Assembly (NCBI GenBank): GCA_012271135.1
Contig: JAAXGZ010000118.1
Span: 1-64,000 of the forward strand
Length of the DNA stretch: 64,000 nt
Direction of reading: 5' to 3'
DNA from: Caldilineales bacterium
Lineage (GTDB): Bacteria > Chloroflexota > Anaerolineae > Caldilineales > Caldilineaceae
Shown here: piece by piece, positions 22,840 through 31,224 of the stretch
Position numbering within the stretch: position 1 is the stretch's first letter
Layout of the letters: each line of letters begins with the position of its first letter
Translations under genes and position numbers: made by a program
The notes under the pieces: generated by a model
Databases searched by the model: none
Seen by the model: only the letters and a program-made list of their open reading frames with translations
What the model was told of the DNA's origin: nothing

Positions 22840-24654
22840 GTGTCCATGCTCACCGGGACCCACTGGCCACCGGCGGTCAAGATCACAGTTGGTTCCATCC
22901 TGGGCCTACTGGCGATTGGGCTGCTGATCGTCTTTCGGGCGATGATTGCCCCCACGGTGGTGGCGTGCCTGGTGGTGTTCATCCTCAATATCCCGGTGGA
23001 GGGGCTGGAGCGCCGCGATCTGCCGCGCAGCATTGCGGCGGTCATCGTCTATGCACTGCTCATTGGGCTGGTGGCCCTGCTGTGGCTTGTCCTGGGCCCG
23101 TGGATCCAGAGGTTTTTGGTGCAGTTGCAGTCCGATCTGGAGGCGCTGCTGCGCAGCATCAATACCTCCACCGTGCCCTGGATGGAGTCGATCAGCCTGC
23201 CCCTGGTCGGCGAGGTCGAGTTTCTCAGCGGTGATCTGATCACCCAGTTCAACCAGGAGATACAGACCATCATCGTGAACGGCCTGGGCAGTCTGACCAC
23301 CTATCTGGGCAACCTGACCTCCGGTCTGCTGAGCATCATCTATGTGATTGTCCTCAGTTTCTGGATGCTCAAGGACTGGAACCGGCTCAAGGCGGTCTTT
23401 GCCCGCGCCATTCCCGATCCCTGGCGGTCCGAGGCGGTTGAACTGGCCAGCGAGCTGGATCGCATTTGGATGGCATTCCTGCGGGGACAGGTGCTGCTGG
23501 GCCTGGTCGTGGGCTGCACGGTCTTCATGGCCCTGTTCATCGTCGGGGTGCCGAATGCCCGGGCCCTGGCCGTCATCGCCGGCGTGCTTGAGTTCCTGCC
23601 GATTGTGGGACCCATTGCCAGCGGTGTGGTTGGGGTCACGGTGGCGCTCATCTCCGGTTCCAACTGGCTGGACATGCCCCACCTGTGGTTTGCAGCCCTG
23701 GTTGCTGGCCTGTACATCGTAATTGGACAGGTCGAGAGCATCTACTTCATTCCGCGTTTCATTGGCCGGCGGGTCCACCTGCACCCGGCCGTAACCTTCA
23801 CGGTCATCATCTTCGGTGCGCTCCAGTTTGGGGTGATCGGCGTGCTGCTGGCGGCGCCGACGTTTGCCAGTTCCGTCCTGATCGTGCGCTACATCTGGAA
23901 CAAGCTGTGGGACCGTCCCGGGGTACCGCGCATTACCGAGGATTCGGCGGATCCGGCCTTGGAGTGGGAGGCGCTGCGAGCCAACGACATCAAGGCGGTG
24001 CTGTTTACACTGGACGGGACGCTGACGCGGTTCAGCACCCGTCTGGCAGATCGGTTTCTGACCCCCTTGGGCTGGATACTGGGAAGCGAACGCTGGCCCG
24101 TCTGGCGCCGCCGCGAAGTCCTGCTGCACATGCAGGGCGATCTGGCGGGATTTGTGGCGCGCCTGTACAACCTGCTGATTCGCCTGCGCGTGAATGATCG
24201 CCGTCTGCAGAGAATCCTGCATCCCACCCTGGGCCTGACCGCGGCCACGAATCTGCAGTTGCACGAGGATGTGCTGCCGGCACTGAACCGGCTGCAGGAG
24301 GCAGGTCTGCGTCTGGGCCTGATCACCATCCGGCCCCGGTCCGCACTCGAAACACAGTTGCGGGAGGCGGGTCTGCCGCTGGATGTCTTCGATGTGGTGG
24401 TGACCCGGGAGCAGATGTCCAAGCTGCCTCCGCAGCGGGATGGTGTGCGCCATGCTCTGCTCGGCCTGGGGCTGGACCCGGAGCGCATTGTGCTGGTCAG
24501 CTGCCTGGACGTGTTTCTGGCTCCGGCCCGTACCCTGGGACTGTCCACGGTGGGGGTGCAGCGCGAAATCAGTTCGGTGCGCAATCTCCGTCAGGAACTT
24601 CGGCTGCTGCGGACCATGACCGAACTGCCAATCCGATTACTGGGAAGAGAATGA
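22840..24654 (+). CDS. AI-2E family transporter fused to a C-terminal degenerate HAD-like domain
   Basis: AI-2E/PerM-type hydrophobic domain (VLEFLPIVGPIASGVVGVTVALISG...; GRRVHLHPAVTFTVIIFGALQFGVIGVLLAAP) followed by IKAVLFTLDGTLTRFSTRLADRFL...LPALNRLQEAGLRLGLITIRPRSALETQLREAGL. Confidence 0.85.
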   Translation: MSMLTGTHWPPAVKITVGSILGLLAIGLLIVFRAMIAPTVVACLVVFILNIPVEGLERRDLPRSIAAVIVYALLIGLVALLWLVLGPWIQRFLVQLQSDLEALLRSINTSTVPWMESISLPLVGEVEFLSGDLITQFNQEIQTIIVNGLGSLTTYLGNLTSGLLSIIYVIVLSFWMLKDWNRLKAVFARAIPDPWRSEAVELASELDRIWMAFLRGQVLLGLVVGCTVFMALFIVGVPNARALAVIAGVLEFLPIVGPIASGVVGVTVALISGSNWLDMPHLWFAALVAGLYIVIGQVESIYFIPRFIGRRVHLHPAVTFTVIIFGALQFGVIGVLLAAPTFASSVLIVRYIWNKLWDRPGVPRITEDSADPALEWEALRANDIKAVLFTLDGTLTRFSTRLADRFLTPLGWILGSERWPVWRRREVLLHMQGDLAGFVARLYNLLIRLRVNDRRLQRILHPTLGLTAATNLQLHEDVLPALNRLQEAGLRLGLITIRPRSALETQLREAGLPLDVFDVVVTREQMSKLPPQRDGVRHALLGLGLDPERIVLVSCLDVFLAPARTLGLSTVGVQREISSVRNLRQELRLLRTMTELPIRLLGRE

Positions 24655-24657
24655 GCC

Positions 24658-25995
24658 ATGTTTGACTTCCGGTCGCCCGCCGGTCGCCGGCTTTTGCAGT
24701 TCACGCTAATTCACGTGGGCACCGCCCTGACCGTGGTGCCGGTCACCAGTGTCCTGAACCGCGTGATGATCGCCGAGATGGGCTTGTCGAGCACACTGGT
24801 GGCGTTTCTCGTGACGCTGCCCTATCTGCTGTCGCCGCTGCAGATTTGGTTTGGCGCGGTTATGGATCGGCAGGTTGCCGCCGGCGGCCGGTTTGTGCCG
24901 TGGACGCGGCTGGGTGGTCTGTTGGCAACGGTCGGTGCCTCGCTGATGGCCTTCACCGTGTTCCTGATCCCGGAAGGTCCAGTCCTTGGGCTCGCCGCTA
25001 CGGCGGTGGTGTTCCTGTTATGGGGCGTGGGCATCAACCTGTCGTCGGTGGCCTATCTGGCCCTGCTGTCGGCACAGGCGGATGCGCAGGAACGGAGCCG
25101 CACGGTTGGGGTCATGTTTACCGCCATGATTGCGGCGAGCATCGGTACCGGCCTTTTTCTGTCGTCGCAGTTGGAAACCTACTCCCAGACCCGCCTAACC
25201 GTGGTGCTGATTGCGGTTCCGGTGATCGCCCTGGTGCTCGTGCTGCTGGGCGGCCTGGGTCTGGAAGGGCCGCCCGCCTCAACGGAAGGCAAGGTACAGG
25301 AACGGACCTCGCCTGGCCTGCTGCTGCAGTCGCTCAAGGACAATCCTGTGGCACGGCGCTTCTTCGGCTATCTGATGCTTGTGCTGATCTGCATCCACAC
25401 TCAGGATGTCCTGCTGGAACCCTTCGGAGCGGAAGTGTTGGGCATGCCCGTCGCGGCCACGTCGCGGCTGGTCTCGATTTGGGGGGCCGGGTTCCTGGTC
25501 ACCATGCTGGGCGGCATTCTGCTCGTGCGCAGGTACGGCGAGCGAGCCGTGTCCCGGGCAGGGTCCTGCATGGCCGCTGCCGCCTTTCTCCTCATTTCCG
25601 GGTCCGGCCTGCTGGGGCAACCTTACCTGTTCATGGGATCCGTGTTTCTGCTGGGCCTGGGTGGCGGTTTGATGACACAAAGCAACCTGACGTTCATGCT
25701 GCGCATGACCGTGCCCCGGGCCAGGGCGCTGTATATCGGTACCTGGAGCGTCGCGAACTTTCTGGGCCAGGCGATGATCTTCGTTCCCGTAAGTCTGGGC
25801 GAGTCCCTCCGTATTCTCAGCGGTAGCGCCTGGCTGGGCTATGCCGCGGTCTTTGTGTTGGAGGGCGCGGGTATCATCGGAGCCATATTCCTGTTGCGTT
25901 CCATTAGGGTGGAGGCCTTCCAGCGAAAGGCGAACGAGCAGCTGCCCGATCCGCCGGCCAAGCAGGCCGAACCGGTTGGAGTGCCACTCGGCTGA
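24658..25995 (+). CDS. MFS transporter, BCD (PucC-like) family
   Basis: LPYLLSPLQIWFGAVMDR; QDVLLEPFGAEVLGMPVAATSRLVSIWGAGFLVTMLGGILLVRRYG, the hallmark EPFGAEVLGM segment of BCD/PucC proteins. Confidence 0.78.
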   Translation: MFDFRSPAGRRLLQFTLIHVGTALTVVPVTSVLNRVMIAEMGLSSTLVAFLVTLPYLLSPLQIWFGAVMDRQVAAGGRFVPWTRLGGLLATVGASLMAFTVFLIPEGPVLGLAATAVVFLLWGVGINLSSVAYLALLSAQADAQERSRTVGVMFTAMIAASIGTGLFLSSQLETYSQTRLTVVLIAVPVIALVLVLLGGLGLEGPPASTEGKVQERTSPGLLLQSLKDNPVARRFFGYLMLVLICIHTQDVLLEPFGAEVLGMPVAATSRLVSIWGAGFLVTMLGGILLVRRYGERAVSRAGSCMAAAAFLLISGSGLLGQPYLFMGSVFLLGLGGGLMTQSNLTFMLRMTVPRARALYIGTWSVANFLGQAMIFVPVSLGESLRILSGSAWLGYAAVFVLEGAGIIGAIFLLRSIRVEAFQRKANEQLPDPPAKQAEPVGVPLG

Positions 25996-26005
25996 CGGCC
26001 CTGAC

Positions 26006-26029
26006 CATCGGCGGCTTTGCCCGCCGATG
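26006..26029. terminator. Intergenic stem-loop downstream of the MFS gene
   Basis: CATCGGCGG-CTTTGC-CCGCCGATG, 9-bp perfect stem; no T-run. Confidence 0.45.
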
Positions 26030-26054
26030 TCCGCATAACGAAGGTTTGGACTCC

Positions 26055-26354
26055 ATGATGCTGTACAAACTCATCATTACGTTCGATGCTCGCGATGGGG
26101 AGGCCGGTGCCGGGCAACGCTTCTTCGCTCAGAACATTGCGCCATTGGTGCAAGGGCACGGACGAGTCTATGTCGGCGAGATCTGGTGGACCATGTGGGG
26201 CGAGATACCCCAGTTCCTGGGCGGCATTGTCGCGGAGGGTTCGGCGGATGCCCTGCGGGAACTGGTGCGGACCGACCGTTGGCAGAAGCTGTGGGAGGAG
26301 TTCAAGTCACTGGTCGACAATCTATCCCTGAAGCTGGTACAGGAAGAGGTTTGA
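26055..26354 (+). CDS. Hypothetical protein, ~99 aa
   Basis: MMLYKLIITFDARDGEAGAGQRFFAQNIAPLVQGHGRVYVGEIWWTMWGEIPQFLGGIV...; compact ORF in the co-directional block. Confidence 0.6.
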   Translation: MMLYKLIITFDARDGEAGAGQRFFAQNIAPLVQGHGRVYVGEIWWTMWGEIPQFLGGIVAEGSADALRELVRTDRWQKLWEEFKSLVDNLSLKLVQEEV

Positions 26355-26391
26355 CCGCCGCCTATGCGGGCGGTGCCAAGGATCCCGCAGC

Positions 26392-27087
26392 ATGGAGAAT
26401 TCCGTACCGACGCGCCGCAGCTTGGTGGTGTTCCTGGAAAACGGTGGTGCGTTTGGACACCTGAATCTGCCGCTGGCCCTGAGCCGTGCACTGGACTACT
26501 GGAGCGAACGCGGCGCCCGCACGATGCTGTCCATGCTGGGTGCGGACCGGTACTGGCAGGAGATTCGGGTTCTGGAGGACCAGAGAGCACGTCCCGATGA
26601 GCTGCTTTCGACCCTCGTGGGGATCAGCCAGCGGGCCGTGGCCGACCTGCTGGTGCTCACCCACGGATCGCCCGAGGGGGCGGTTGGCTGGCAGGGCGCC
26701 TGCCTGGATCAGGGGTTTCTGGACGAACTGCAGGCGGTGCGGGTTGGGCACGGGTTGCCCATGCATCTCGGATGTGTCTACACGATTGCCTGCCATTCCG
26801 CCCACCAAGCCGATGCCTGGCTGGTGGCGGGAGCCCAGACGGTGAATGGCGTACTTGGCGAAAACTGGCTGCCGGTACCGACCCTGCCGCTGTTTCTGGC
26901 TCGATGGCAGAGGGGGGCCACATTCGGGGAGGCTGCGTTGACGGCCCACCTGCGGGTGCTGCACTGGGCGCGCGGCCTGGCAGGCCGCGACGAAACGTGG
27001 CAGGGTCGAATTGAGGCGAGCCGCCAGATGGTGGCCGGCCGGCGGGATGTCCGGTTGGCGGAGGGACTGTCGCAGGTCCGGGTCTAG
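26392..27087 (+). CDS. Hypothetical protein with possible caspase/CHAT-like (clan CD) His-Cys dyad
   Basis: DLLVLTHGSPEGAVGW ... HLGCVYTIACHSAHQADAWLVAGAQTVNGVLGENWLPVPTLPLFLARWQRGATFGEAALTAHLR. Confidence 0.6.
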   Translation: MENSVPTRRSLVVFLENGGAFGHLNLPLALSRALDYWSERGARTMLSMLGADRYWQEIRVLEDQRARPDELLSTLVGISQRAVADLLVLTHGSPEGAVGWQGACLDQGFLDELQAVRVGHGLPMHLGCVYTIACHSAHQADAWLVAGAQTVNGVLGENWLPVPTLPLFLARWQRGATFGEAALTAHLRVLHWARGLAGRDETWQGRIEASRQMVAGRRDVRLAEGLSQVRV

Positions 27088-29171
27088 AACAGGCCGGGAA
27101 CCAGATCCTGAATGAGGCTGAAGGCGGCCCATCCGACCAGATAGACGACGAGTACCGCCGTGAGGATTGCCCTGATTTTGCCGGCGATGCTCATACCACC
27201 AAAACCCTGATCGTCCCGCGTGCTGGATTTGCTGCTGGCCAGGAACGGATCCTGTTCCACCACCGGGGTTGGCCCCGGTGCGGAAAGGGGCGGGGTTTCC
27301 GCCGATGGCGGCCCGAACGGGTTGACGGGTTCGGACGGTCGCGAGGTGATCTGGGGACTGTGGGCCGGTGGCAGGCCGGAAGGCGGCTCTGCCAGACTGG
27401 GCCCGGTGGCAGGTCCCGAGGGAATGGTTGGTGAAGGCTGAACAGGTGGCGGTGCGGCCGCGCCCGGCCAGGTTGGGGGCGGTGTCGCGGGTTGCTGTTG
27501 CACAACGGGTACCGGGGGGGCACTGGTTTCCTGTTGGGCCAGGCTGCGGAGGTTTTCGTCAAATCGGGGTATTTCAGTGGCGAGCTGCCACACCCTTTCC
27601 CGCGGGATGAGGACGACCCGGATTTCCGTGGAAGCGAAGGCGTGTTCGGTTACGGGTGCCTGGGACAGGAGACTGCCCAGACCAACGGCACTGGTCGGTT
27701 CCAGGTACCGTATTTGCCCATCCTCCGCCTCCAGCAGGACTTTGCCTTCCTGGAGCAGGTACAGGGCGGTGACGGTGTCGCCCCGCGTGAACAGCTGCTC
27801 CTGGGGATAGAAGACGACCGGTTGCAATTCCGTCTGAATGCGTGCCAATTCCTGGCCGGTCAGGCCCCAGAAGACACTGAAGCCGTGCAGGTCGCCCAAG
27901 TCACTCTCGGCGCGCAGACCGGTCGGCGGGGTTGGTGGCTCCTCCGCGGGCTCCGACGGGTGGGGAGCTGTGTCGGGAGCCAGAAGCGTGTTGATTTCGG
28001 GGAACTGTTCGGCCAGGCGCAACAGGTAGATGCGGGGCAGGACCAGCAGTTCCGTGTCCACGGTGGCCGTTGCCTGCTTGGTGCGGGGTGTCTGCGCCTG
28101 AAGGCTGTCAAGGCCAAAGACATCCTGCACCGCGGCCCGGCTCAGTTCCTGGTTGACCCCGATGTCCGACGGGGTCGACAGTTCGATTTCGCCCGAGTGG
28201 ACCACATAGAACTCGGCACTCGGTTCCCCGGGTTGGTAGACGACCTGCCCGGCCGATACGGCGCGGGTGGCAACCACCTGGGACACGGCCTTCAGGACAT
28301 GGTCCGGCAACACAGCCAGTTCGCGGACGTTGGCCAGCGAGAAGTCGCCAGCTGCCGGTGCAGGGGGGGCGACCATGTCCGGCCGCGCGGGTATGGCCGG
28401 TCGGTTGAGGGCCCGTTGCAGGACCGGATGCACCTGGTTGATGCGATGGAAGTCGTTGCGCGACAGTTCCCAGCAAAGGGTGGGTTCCTCCGCAAGGACC
28501 GTGTGGTTGTAGGGTATGTCGCTGGCCAGGTTTTCACCTCCCAGCAGCACACTATCCTCGATCAGCATTGGGGGCTGGCCGTCCGTCATGCGGGACAGGC
28601 TGCCTTCCATCGCCAGATACAGGCCGCTGGGCTGTTCGCCCGACCTGTACAAGGTGTCGCCCAGTTGCAGTTCCATGGGGGACAGGGCCGCCGCCACCAT
28701 GGCCAAAACGTCTGCTCCCAGGCCCGAGAAGGCCGGCAACCGATGCAGCTGCCGACGCAGATGCTCGGTCAGGCGGGTCGAGGAATCGTTGCTGCCAAGG
28801 CTGTGCGCGAGATGGACTCCCAGCCGGGGCTGGGTCTCCAGCAGGTCCGCAAACGTTTCGGCCGTCAATTCCCAGAACGTCACCGGCGGACTTTCGGCCC
28901 GGGCTGTCATCTGCGCCGGCGAGTTAGTGAAGAAGTCCCTGGCGCCCAGCACATTGCCGGCGGTCAGGGTGACCATGGTGCGACCGTCACTGTCCAGGAG
29001 ACCGACCCGGCCCGATTTGATGACGGCGAAGGATTCGCTGTCCTCGCCCCGCCGGCAGAGCGATTGGTACTGTTCGACCGTGCGCTCCTGCATGCCCGAC
29101 GCCAACAGGTGCAATTCCTCCGGGGTCAGATCGGCAAATTCGCTTTGCAGGTATTCAACCAGGGTGTCCAT
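27084..29171 (-). CDS. Protein with several tandem cyclic-nucleotide-binding-like domains, Pro-rich linker and C-terminal TM segment
   Basis: Repeated CNB-like blocks (CRRGEDSESFAVIKSGRVGLL; YRSGEQPSGLYLAMEGSLSRM; YQPGEPSAEFYVVHSGEIEL; FTRGDTVTALYLLQEGKVLLEAEDG); C-term IRAILTAVLVVYLVGWAAFSLIQDLV. Confidence 0.82.
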   Translation of the reverse strand: MDTLVEYLQSEFADLTPEELHLLASGMQERTVEQYQSLCRRGEDSESFAVIKSGRVGLLDSDGRTMVTLTAGNVLGARDFFTNSPAQMTARAESPPVTFWELTAETFADLLETQPRLGVHLAHSLGSNDSSTRLTEHLRRQLHRLPAFSGLGADVLAMVAAALSPMELQLGDTLYRSGEQPSGLYLAMEGSLSRMTDGQPPMLIEDSVLLGGENLASDIPYNHTVLAEEPTLCWELSRNDFHRINQVHPVLQRALNRPAIPARPDMVAPPAPAAGDFSLANVRELAVLPDHVLKAVSQVVATRAVSAGQVVYQPGEPSAEFYVVHSGEIELSTPSDIGVNQELSRAAVQDVFGLDSLQAQTPRTKQATATVDTELLVLPRIYLLRLAEQFPEINTLLAPDTAPHPSEPAEEPPTPPTGLRAESDLGDLHGFSVFWGLTGQELARIQTELQPVVFYPQEQLFTRGDTVTALYLLQEGKVLLEAEDGQIRYLEPTSAVGLGSLLSQAPVTEHAFASTEIRVVLIPRERVWQLATEIPRFDENLRSLAQQETSAPPVPVVQQQPATPPPTWPGAAAPPPVQPSPTIPSGPATGPSLAEPPSGLPPAHSPQITSRPSEPVNPFGPPSAETPPLSAPGPTPVVEQDPFLASSKSSTRDDQGFGGMSIAGKIRAILTAVLVVYLVGWAAFSLIQDLVPGLF

Positions 29172-29563
29172 GGAGCAGTCGGGTGGCGGTGGGGGCAACG
29201 GCGCAGGGCGCGCGCCGGGATTCGGGCTATTCTATAACGACGAGTGCCCGCCGTGGTTCTTTGGCAACCAGGCCATCCCCATGCAAGAGCAACGATGCTT
29301 GTCAATCGATCTGATGGCTTGGGGCGAGTCGGCTCAGGATCTGGCCCTGTCAAGGCTGAACACTGTGAAGTACGTGTCCTGTCCTTCGTGCAACTTCCTT
29401 CCCGATGCTCCGGCTCCTTGCAGGACGAACAGGCCGGCCCCGGAAGCCGTTGTCGGACTCAGACCGTACACCCAACGTCATACATGTTATCCAACATCGG
29501 TGTTACAATCCTCAGTCTGTCCAACCCGTATCTCTGCCAAGAAAGGAGAATTACAAGGATGGA

Positions 29564-29839
29564 CTGACGGTCGTTGAAGTAGCAAAGAAGATTGTCCCCG
29601 AATACTTTTCCGATGAAGGGATTCGTCGCTTGGGGCTAGAAGAATTGAAATATGATGAAAATAAACAACTTTGGCATGTTACGATCGGGTTCGAAAGAAG
29701 TTGGAATGAAGAGGATCTTTTCGACTGCGCCGAGCGGGAGTACAAGAGCTTAGTAATTGGTGAAGGCGACGGTGATTTGAAAAGTATCACAAACACGCGT
29801 GGTGGAATATGGGACAACAGAAATGATGTTGTGTTCTAA
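29564..29839 (+). pseudogene. Small hypothetical protein, probable partner of the PIN-like ORF downstream; probably frameshifted at its start
   Basis: LTVVEVAKKIVPEYFSDEGIRRLGLEELKYDENKQLWHVTIGFERSWNEEDLFDCAEREYKSLVI...; AAAGGAG is followed by ATG GAC TGA, with the ORF resuming one frame away. Confidence 0.5.
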
Positions 29840-29856
29840 AAAATTTGGAAGGTTGA

Positions 29857-30282
29857 ATTGCGCGTTGGCAGCAGATTCTGTTGGATGCGAATGTCTTAGT
29901 GTTGTACATTGTAGGCCGCATCGATAAGGGGCTGATCGGATCACACAGGTGACTCAGGGAATACGTGAAAATCGACTTTGATATGCTGTTATTGGTTCTT
30001 GAAAGGGGCAATAAAATTGCAACCACAGCCAATGTTCTGACCGAAATGTCAAATTTGCTTGAAGCCGGAAAGGAAGAATGTCCCAATAGGTTTCTTCAGG
30101 AGTTGCACAATGTGGTATTGGAAACAGAAGAAATCGTCGTGAAAAGTGCTGACGCTTGTCAAGTTGACGGGTTCACTCAGACCGGATTGAGCGATGCAGC
30201 CCTGCTATCGCTGAAGCCCAATTCAGCTTTCAAATTTTGGCATCTTAGAGGGCGATTTTTGGCAAAGAGAAAGAAATTGTAA
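29857..30282 (+). pseudogene. PIN-like domain protein interrupted by in-frame TGA (29950-29952)
   Basis: ...QQILLDANVLVLYIVGRIDKGLIGSHR*LREYVKIDFDMLLLVLERGNKIATTANVLTEMSNLLEAG...TQTGLSDAALLSL; LLDANVLV, LTEMSNLL and LSDAALL are PIN-type signatures. Confidence 0.6.
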
Positions 30283-30646
30283 ATAGACAAAATTCCACAT
30301 GTGGATATCGTGATAGAGATTTAAAACCTTTAAAACCAAGCTGTTATGGGTTCTGATCAGTCCTGTCGTCGGTTGAAACTGGACATCTGCATATTTTGGT
30401 TTATCTCCGCACCTGGCCCATTCGGCTGCGCTACCACCGGCAACACAGGCCGGGGATAGGAACCCTCCCGCGATGCACAAGTCTGACTTCTGAGGGCTAG
30501 GTCTGATCTGCTGAACCTCGGCAACCCTGCCAGGGGCCGCCACCTGCACATTCTGAACTGGCACAGGCCTTTGGTTGTATCTTGCACCACCCCAACCGGT
30601 TCAAGACCTATAATTCCTTGCTGCTATCCAGCTCCTTCATTCTGCG

Positions 30647-31060
30647 ATGTCCACCGAATCCAGCCCAGCCACATGGGAACGCGTGCTCAAGTACGCGTCC
30701 ATGCTGATCGTGTTCCTGACCATGTTGGTGATGGGTGCCCTGCCCAAGCTGCTGCCCGGGGCCATGCCCGGAGACATGGATTCCGCGGCCATGTTTGCCG
30801 GGTTCGGCTATCCGGAGTGGTTCATGTATGTAACCGGCGGCCTGGAGCTGTTGGCGGTTCTGATGGTTCTGCTGCCCATTACCCGCTGGTACAGCGGCCT
30901 GCTGACGGCGGCCATCATGGCCGGGGCACTGTTCACTCTGCTGCGTGTCGGCATGCTTTCCGAAACCGCGGTCGTCAATGTTGTCATCATGGCGGCCGCC
31001 CTGTATCTGGCTTGGTACGAGTGGAAGCATGCCCCCAACATCCTTTTGCTGCGCGCCTGA
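30647..31060 (+). CDS. DoxX-like family membrane protein
   Basis: MSTESSPATWERVLKYASMLIVFLTMLVMGALPKLLPG...FAGFGYPEWFMYVTGGLELLAVLMVLLPITRWYSGLLTAAIMAGALFTLL. Confidence 0.75.
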   Translation: MSTESSPATWERVLKYASMLIVFLTMLVMGALPKLLPGAMPGDMDSAAMFAGFGYPEWFMYVTGGLELLAVLMVLLPITRWYSGLLTAAIMAGALFTLLRVGMLSETAVVNVVIMAAALYLAWYEWKHAPNILLLRA

Positions 31061-31224
31061 CGGTCCGGGTGCCCGGAGGGGAGCGGGTTCGGGATGCCGG
31101 GCAAGGGGGAGCCCTTGGAGTTGTCCGGTCGCAGTCGATGCGTGGGATCAATGGTGGGTTCCGTCCCACTTACAATGGTCCACCGGCTCCGCATCCGGAT
31201 CCTGTCAAGCCTGCCATTCCGCAC

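Noticed and set aside
22906-24453. 515-aa minus-strand ORF over the AI-2E permease
   Set aside because: His/Gln/Asp-rich shadow of hydrophobic codons; no recognisable domain.
27492-29237. 581-aa plus-strand ORF over the CNB protein
   Set aside because: Shadow of the minus-strand CNB-domain gene.
30571-31224. N-terminal extension of the enolase-superfamily ORF
   Set aside because: Overlaps the DoxX-like gene in a different frame; true start MKITRIVTESF at 31225.
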